A stretch of DNA of 64,000 nucleotides, taken from Chaenocephalus aceratus. Its lineage: Eukaryota; Chordata; Actinopteri; Perciformes; Channichthyidae. This document shows positions 58,535 to 64,000 of this stretch, one piece after another. A model generated the notes under the pieces. It was given only the letters and a program-made list of their open reading frames with translations, was not told where the DNA came from and ran no database searches. The DNA is taken from contig JAMFTG010000117.1 of NCBI GenBank assembly GCA_023974075.1, positions 176,501 to 240,500 on the forward strand, read 5' to 3'. A program made the translations under genes and the position numbers. Position 1 is the first letter of the stretch. Every line of letters starts with the position of its first letter.

Positions 58535-60270
58535 AACCCAAACGACATTGTTGAAGGCTTGGACGCAAAGAGCTACTGTGCTGCCCTTTTTATTGACTTG
58601 TGCCAGGCATTTGATACGTGGGCCCTGAAGCCACCTCGCCTGTCTGACCAAGCCGTTGGCTGCTTTGCAAACTATCTTTCAAATCGCATGTGTAGAATTC
58701 AGCGGTCTCTCCTCAAGCTTTCGTAATGTGCCCAGAGGCGTTCCTCAAGGTTCGGTCTTGGGACCCACCCTTTTTCCTATGTATATAAATGATGTGGGTC
58801 AAAGTATTGATGCCTCTGTTCATCTATATGCAGACGATACTGTTGTGCTAGCACGGTTGCGCTTGCATTTGAGCGTCTGCTTTGGACACTTTTCAGTCAC
58901 ATCTGTTCCACCTCAGGTTGGTGTTAAATTCAGACGAGACAAAAGGCGTGTTGTTTTCCAATAAGAGAACGTTACCAACTGTTCTTCCCTGCATCATGTC
59001 TGCACAGCAGAACCCCATTGAAGCTGCACCTACAGATACTGTAGTGAAATATTTGTATGTATTCATGTTAGCAAACTATGAATAAGCTTAAAATGGGAAA
59101 TGATTTGTGTAAAACTGTGAGCTGGATTTGGGGCCGGTTGACATGTGGTGTTGAGGACAAAGGAAGATGGGGGAAGGTGAGGGTTTGACTTGCATTCAAC
59201 TCAGATCTAGAAGATAATGGAGCTGAGCTACTGTGATTGGGGAGACCTAAGATTTGAGGTGTTGGTGAGATTTGGGCGGCCTATAGCCGCGTTCACACTG
59301 CGGTACTTTTCCCACAAAGGTTCATGAGAACTCTTTAGTTCTCATGAACTAAGTACAGATCGCGTTCACACCAGAAAAAGTCCCTGGGGGAGGATTAGGC
59401 AAATGAAGCCGCTGACGTCACTTCTTCTTCTTCTGCTTTGGGTTTACTGGCAGGCCGCAAACCACTTCACGGCGTATACTGCCGCCCAAAGTCCCCGGAG
59501 TTGGGGAAGGCTTCCTCCTCATCTCCACCGCTCCCATGTTTTATTTTGTGTTGCCATAAGTTAGTCTCTCTGCGTTTCTGCGCTGGGCTAATGCTAATGC
59601 TAATGCTAATAATGCTAATGCCAGGATAATAAAATGGCGGCTTCACAAAACTCTTTGGGAGTGTTACGGGGCGTGGTTTGCAATCCGCCCAGCCAATCAG
59701 GAATATAGCTCTTTTCTCAAAAAAGAGCCCCTCGAAAGTCCCTGCTCTCTAGCAGGGACTTTCGAGCGGGTAAAAAGATTCGCATGAACTACTTTTAGTA
59801 CCGGCTCTTTTTGGTGTGAACGCGATCATGAACTAAGTTCCATGAACCTTTGTGGGAAAAGTACCGCAGTGTGAACGCGGCTAATCACGGAGGTCTGAAA
59901 GGGAGGATCAGATAACTCCTCCCATTGTTAGCTTGTATAAACTCAGGGACCACGCTGGGTTCAGTCTTTTCCTCTGGCTGGCTCACGTGACCTCAGGTAA
60001 ATATGGGATCCCAAAGATAACTGTATTGATTGTATTGCATTGTCATATTACCATTAAAGTAGATGATTGTTTAACGGTTACTTGGTAGCTCTGGATTCCT
60101 TCCTGTATGATAACCAGCTTGTTGTTTGAAAAGCGGACCAGTTATCCCTTTAAATCTCTATCAATACTTAGGCATCACCAGAGATCAACATCTCTGCTTC
60201 AAACCACATATTGACAATCTCTTAAGGAAATTGAAACTGGGATTCTCTTTTAGAAATAAGGCCTGTGTAA
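58535..60270 (+). mobile_element. LINE RT fragment split by later insertion
   Basis: 58535-59060 carries RT motifs in changing frames: YCAALFIDLCQAFDT, LSDQAVGCFANYLSNR, VPRGVPQGSVLGPTLF, MYINDVGQ and the catalytic VHLYADDTVV. The next conserved part, YLGI then CFKPHIDNLLRKLKLGFSFR, is found only at 60160-60250. About 1.1 kb containing a TIR element thus separates KYL from YLGI. Fish Rex1/L2-type LINEs have this order. The copy is frameshifted and inactive. Confidence 0.8.
59286..59881. mobile_element. TIR element (596 bp) with 41-bp perfect arms, TA flanks
   Basis: The first 41 bp (GCCGCGTTCACACTGCGGTA, CTTTTCCCACAAAGGTTCAT, G) are the exact complement of the last 41. A further, imperfect inverted zone (GATCGCGTTCACACC) follows. 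TA flanks both sides. No transposase; a (GCTAAT)n run lies at 59586-59625. Superfamily is uncertain. Confidence 0.85.
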
Positions 60271-60641
60271 ATGACAATTTATCGAGTTCATTTTTATTTA
60301 TCGTACGATAAGTCAATTAATTGCTTATCGCGACAGGCACACAATAAAACAGTGGAAACAAACATGTGTTTGACTTTCAATAGGGAATGAAACTGTGTGC
60401 CCTTTATAGTCTGTGTCCAATGTTGTGTATTTGTATATATTGTATATCCTATATACTGTATGCTAAGGTCCCGCTGCTGACACGATAGCAGTCATTTACA
60501 TCACATTTTAGCTGACGCTTTTATCCACAGCGACTTACAATAAGTGCATTCGACCAGGAAGACACAACCTTGAAGAAAACAGAAAGTGCATAGAGGCAAA
60601 CATAGTGGATGAAACTTCGTGCCCTTTGTAGTCTGTGTCCA

Positions 60642-61186
60642 TGTCAAGGAGGTGATCTCTGGGCCCATGGATCTCGGCCTGGTTGTGTAGCCTCATTGTG
60701 GTTGATTGTGTTCACCTGGTGCCCTGTGTTGCCTCCCCCCCCACCTGTGTTGCCCCCCCCCCCACCTGTGTTGCCCCCCCCCCACCTGTGTTGCCTCCCC
60801 CCCACCTGTGTTGCCCCCCCCCACCTGTGTTGCCTCCCCCCCACCTGTGTTGCCTCCCCCACCTGTGTTGCCTCCCCCCCACCTGTGTTGCCTCCCCCCC
60901 CACCTGTGTTGCCTCCCCCCCCACCTGTGTTGCCTCCCCCCCACCTGTGTTGCCTCCCCCCCCACCTGTGTTGCCCCCCCCCCACCTGTGTGTGGGTATT
61001 TAGGCTCCGTTGCCCTGTCTGTGTGGGGGCTGGTAGTGTGTGAGAGATCCTTGTGGTGGCTGTGTTCACGTGGGCAGCAGATTGAGGCGTGTCATATGTT
61101 TATGATTTAATAAATGCCCACACCGGGTTATATCTTTGGACGTTGTGCCCTCCTTGCTTGGTCGGGCCGCTCAATTGTCAGCTTCA
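60642..61186 (+). mobile_element. Solo LTR (545 bp) with internal C-rich minisatellite
   Basis: TGTCAAGGAGGTG ... GTCAGCTTCA, flanked by GTCCA at 60637-60641 and 61187-61191. The duplicated host segment near 60410 has the empty site. AATAAA lies at 61109-61114. The interior (60727-60998) is about 13 copies of a 20-22-bp CCCCCCCACCTGTGTTGCCT unit. The class is unknown, since no internal region remains. Confidence 0.8.
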
Positions 61187-61208
61187 GTCCAATTTTGTGT
61201 ATTTGTAT

Positions 61209-62007
61209 TAGTGCTGGGGGGAAACGATTATTTTGAAACGATTAATCGGGCGATTATTAGTCGACTAATCTAACGATTATTTTTCTGTTGTTCAATTCAT
61301 AAAAAATGTAATGTAAAAAAAACGTAATGTAAAAATATTTTTTTCACGACACTGTGTCTCAGGGCATCTTAATATTTAAGAACCTATTAATGTGTTATAC
61401 CAGATTAACGGGAATAATCTCAGCTAACTGACGATACGAACCATGTTTACCAAAACAAAACACAAGTCTCATAAGAAGCATCTAAATGACCCCTGAGCGA
61501 AAAATGCTAACGGACTTTGGCACAGAACTCAAGATAAAAGTACCCTTATTACTTATCGTAGCTGCACAGACAAGATATCCGATTAAAGCTGAGACTCCAC
61601 AGATTATGTAGGTATATAGTATCATCACTGAGTGATCCGGACTCGGACAGGGGAAGCAAACAGTCATCACAACACGTACCTTTACAGAGCTTCTAGGGAG
61701 ATCGTCTCACCACCGTAGCTGTCAATCTGATCAAAAGACGTGTTCAATGGCATTAAAACGAGAAAACACGCGGCTGAATCGGTTGATCCATAGGTTTTTA
61801 ACGTATATGTATAAAAAAATGATTGAATTTATAATCCATAATTCCATTTGTATGTAAAAATCGGAGAGCAAATGCTAGCTGCTAATGGTAGCCACCACAG
61901 CTAGAACTGCTTGTTGCTGTGGGTGACCCAGGTGTGTGTAGCGACGCGTCGACGCGGAAAATATGTCGTCGACGATATTTTGAAGTCGACGCGTCGCTCC
62001 AGCACTA
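61209..62007. mobile_element. hAT element (799 bp) containing repeat B, perfect TSD
   Basis: The ends TAGTGCTGGGGGGAAACG and CGCGTCGCTCCAGCACTA are inverted at the outer 10 bp, flanked by ATTTGTAT at 61201-61208 and 62008-62015. The interior (about 61325-61800) is collinear with the NLR intron repeat B at 7840-8345, which suggests that repeat B derives from this hAT family. Confidence 0.85.
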
Positions 62008-62060
62008 ATTTGTATATCCTATATATACGCTAAGGTCCCGCTGCTGACACGATAGCAGTC

Positions 62061-62432
62061 CTTTAGTGCGCATGTGTGTAATCAAACCCATGATATCCCC
62101 ATCTCACTCCAGCCCGGCGCCCACAGTTGGCCACCCTGTAAAAGCGTAAGATGCGTCTAACTTCTAACATGGAATTGATGCTATAACTCCACATGTTTCA
62201 GTTTTTATGTGAATGCTGAAATAAATATTGTAATTATGTTGATATTTAGGAAAAGGCTCATCACGGTGTTTGTGCCAGTGTACGCTAATCGGCTCGTTTT
62301 CAATGGCTATCGATGAACATCAAACAACAAGGAAACCCCAAAATGTCCGCTCAGTATTCGTAACGCCGAACATCGGGTTCCCTTTTAGGAAAGTGATTGA
62401 AGAGGTTTCGTTGTAGGCCGACAGGAATGCAC
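62061..62432. other. Intergenic sequence downstream of smc6
   Basis: No gene or repeat end recognised between the duplicated segment and the smc6 poly(A) region. Confidence 0.4.
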
Positions 62433-62438
62433 TTTATT
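62433..62438 (-). terminator. Poly(A) signal of smc6
   Basis: TTTATT on the + strand is AATAAA on the - strand, about 290 nt beyond the smc6 stop codon. It is the only canonical hexamer that I noted in the proposed 3' UTR (62420-62726). Confidence 0.5.
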
Positions 62439-62726
62439 TGCAGACAGTGAGAATGAGATGAATACAACCCGCCTCGCCTCCTCTCGTCACGATGAACACG
62501 TTATCGAGATGCACGACATGTTGAGAACAGATCGATGTGAAGAGCGATGGTGTGGCCAAAGGCAGCAGCACACTAACACAACACTAAGAGTGAACGTACC
62601 GGCGAGCCCTGAACCATGAACCCGTCGTTAGCTTTTCAAACACATCCATGAATGAATCCCAGCAAGCAAACATGAGCACACTGAATGCTGACATCCATCG
62701 AGCTTCACGTCGTACCAAGGTCTCTT

Positions 62727-63642
62727 CTAAGCGTTCTCGTCTTCCTGCTGAGCCTCGCTGCAGATTCTCTCTGGATCCGGCAGCTTGTGGATCTTTATCA
62801 GTCTGGACTTTGGAAGATTGCTGAAAGACACAAAACACTGTGACGTTAAAACAAAGTGAAAATATGTCAAAGAACCGACGCACAGGATCCCTGCCCCCTC
62901 AAGAGGTATGAGAAGAGCACCCTCTAGCACCCTTAGCACCCTCTAGCACCCTCTAGCACCCTCTAGCACCCTCTAGCGCCCTCTAGCACCCTCTAGCGCC
63001 CTCTAGCGCCCTCTAGCACCCTCTAGCACCCTCTAGCACCCTTTAGCACCCTCTAGCACCCTCTAGCACCCTCTAGCGCCCTCTAGCACCCCAAGTTGCC
63101 TTTTCACTTAAATATGTTTTAAATTATGTAATGATGCAAAGCAATCTATTGTAAAGTAGTAATACAAAATATATATATAATTTCAATAACAATTGATAAA
63201 TAATGTAGTGTTTATAACGATAGAAAGATACTTTGACAATTAAGAAATTATAGAATAAAGAAAATAAATCTTTTATAATTTCATATAAAATCACAAATAC
63301 ATTTTTTATTAAAATCGCTTTTAAATTGTAATGCTGAATTCATATCATTATATTTAAGATCAATTTAAAATAATGATCCATTCCTAATATTTATTACTAT
63401 ATGCAATAATTGAATATTTATGATATAGTTAAAAACTAAAACCTATATAATAGTTGTGATGGCACGCTTTAGCCTCAGGACAGGAAACTAAGAAGGACAA
63501 TTAAAACTGTATAATAGAAAGGTCAGTGTGAAGAGGAGCGCCACCTGGTGGTGAGAGGAGTGACGAAGATGAACTGACGAAGGGTCTGTCGCTCAGAAAG
63601 CTCCAGCAGGAGATCCAGAGAGATCCGCCGGTTGTGCATATC
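62727..63642 (-). CDS. smc6: smc6, last two coding exons (3' end of gene)
   Basis: Exon 63642-63545 (acceptor CTGCAG, donor GTGGCG) reads DMHNRRISLDLLLELSERQT then LRQFIFVTPLTT. The terminal exon 62820-62727 (acceptor TTTCAG) reads NLPKSRLIKIHKLPDPERIC and ends SEAQQEDENA with TAG at 62729-62727. The phases join exactly through a serine codon. This matches the end of the SMC6 ATPase head (D-loop NRRI, RQFI..TP, L..SRLI.I, DPER). SMC6 forms the SMC5/6 complex, which acts on chromatin in DNA repair and replication stress. Walker B and everything upstream lie beyond the right edge. The last intron contains a 10-bp minisatellite. Identification rests on recognised motifs; an SMC6 paralogue is possible. 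Confidence 0.85.
62926..63092. repeat. 10-bp minisatellite in the last smc6 intron
   Basis: About 16 copies of CTCTAGCACC or CTCTAGCGCC. It lies about 105 bp into the intron side of the terminal exon and does not touch the splice sites. Confidence 0.93.
63093..63544 (-). other. AT-rich part of the last smc6 intron
   Basis: Strongly AT-rich, no exon recognised. It ends at the donor of the penultimate coding exon. Confidence 0.6.
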
Positions 63643-64000
63643 CTGCAGAAAGAAAGTACAAATGAAACTAATTTAGTTCTGCCTTCGATGCAAATAAGAA
63701 TAATCAAAAGGAAGTGAAACGCACACGCCCCTTTCACACCGACGCGGTTCCAGGGCCGGTTCCGAGCTAGAGCCTGATAAGCACCGGTTTTTCCTGTTCA
63801 CACCGCACGGAGCCGGCTCTTTCCCCCGAAAACCTGTTCTTACCGAGCTCGAAGTGTCCGTCTAGAAGCAAGAACCGCACACAGGGGCGCCGTAAGGGGG
63901 GGACAAGTTAGGACGATTCTAAGGGCCCGCGACCGACAGGGGCCCCAACTATTTCAGAACATTAAGTAACCAATATCTTTTCATGGGGCCCCAAATCCCT
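63643..64000. other. smc6 intron with dispersed repeat edges
   Basis: No further smc6 exon was recognised. GCCCCTTTCACACCGACGCG and CACAGGGGCGCCGTAAGGGG look like ends of fish DNA elements, both cut by the window edge or by each other. Confidence 0.45.

Larger units (their letters stand above)
60380..62060. repeat. Duplicated host segment (two copies, second with two insertions)
   Basis: 60385-60500 (GAAACTGTGTGCCCTTTATA, GTCTGTGTCCAATGTTGTGT, CCTATATACTGTATGCTAAG, GTCCCGCTGCTGACACGATA) recurs as 60609-60641 plus 61187-61208 plus 62008-62060. The gaps in the second copy are a solo LTR and a hAT element. Between the copies is an L2-like tail fragment (TTTTAGCTGACGCTTTTATC, GCGACTTACAATAAGTGC). 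Confidence 0.8.

Noticed and set aside
60609..61110. Pro/Cys-rich and Gly/Gln-rich ORFs on opposite strands
   Set aside because: They cover the C-rich minisatellite inside a solo LTR.

Overview
The window looks like a teleost (probably percomorph) chromosome. It carries a fish-type NLRC3-like gene with PYD, FISNA-NACHT, 174-nt LRR exons, a 47-nt exon and a PRY-SPRY exon. It also carries fish-style L2/Rex-like LINEs, hAT and Harbinger-like elements, BEL/Pao and Ty3-like retrotransposons, and many GC-rich minisatellites. Genes are sparse and most of the 64 kb is repeats.

Layout. 1-3.4 kb: a 35-bp minisatellite, a Pro/Gly/Glu-coding 6/12-bp repeat, then a Harbinger-like element (TAA duplication) and a hAT element (perfect 8-bp duplication) side by side. 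3.7-15.2 kb: the NLR gene on the + strand. Its eight coding exons join in phase to 1080 codons, but the SPRY tail is frameshifted after a (TCC)20 polyserine run. A hAT element with a BED-finger ORF lies in its last intron. 15.4-17.4 kb: very long CCT/TCC pyrimidine tracts. 17.5-28.5 kb: gene-poor, with 55-, 32-, 48- and 73-bp minisatellites, a solo LTR and a pair of inverted arms. 29.1-35.1 kb: an old hAT-like element of about 6 kb packed with at least five later insertions. 36.1-38.5 kb: another insertion nest. 39.1-40.9 kb: an L2-like LINE 3' end, then a C2H2 zinc-finger exon with two frameshifts and a stop. 41.6-45.5 kb: LINE, L1-like ORF1 and BEL/Pao remains on the - strand. 48.4-55.4 kb: a complete 7.03-kb Ty3-like LTR retrotransposon with two 378-bp LTRs that I see as identical, a TGGG duplication and a proline-tRNA-type primer site, yet with broken gag and pol. 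55.9-61.2 kb: more minisatellites, a LINE split by later DNA, a TIR element and a solo LTR. 62.4-63.6 kb: the last two coding exons of smc6 on the - strand.

Function. The only host genes I can support are the NLR immune-sensor gene (intact up to its SPRY tail), the degraded zinc-finger array and the 3' end of smc6 (SMC5/6 DNA-repair complex). Nothing indicates that they work together. I found no rRNA, tRNA or CRISPR locus and no operon structure. What stands out is the record of transposition: nested insertions with readable target duplications, paralogous empty sites, a 50-bp palindromic hAT-type element, a BED finger with an amplified histidine motif, and an LTR element that looks young by its LTRs but is defective.
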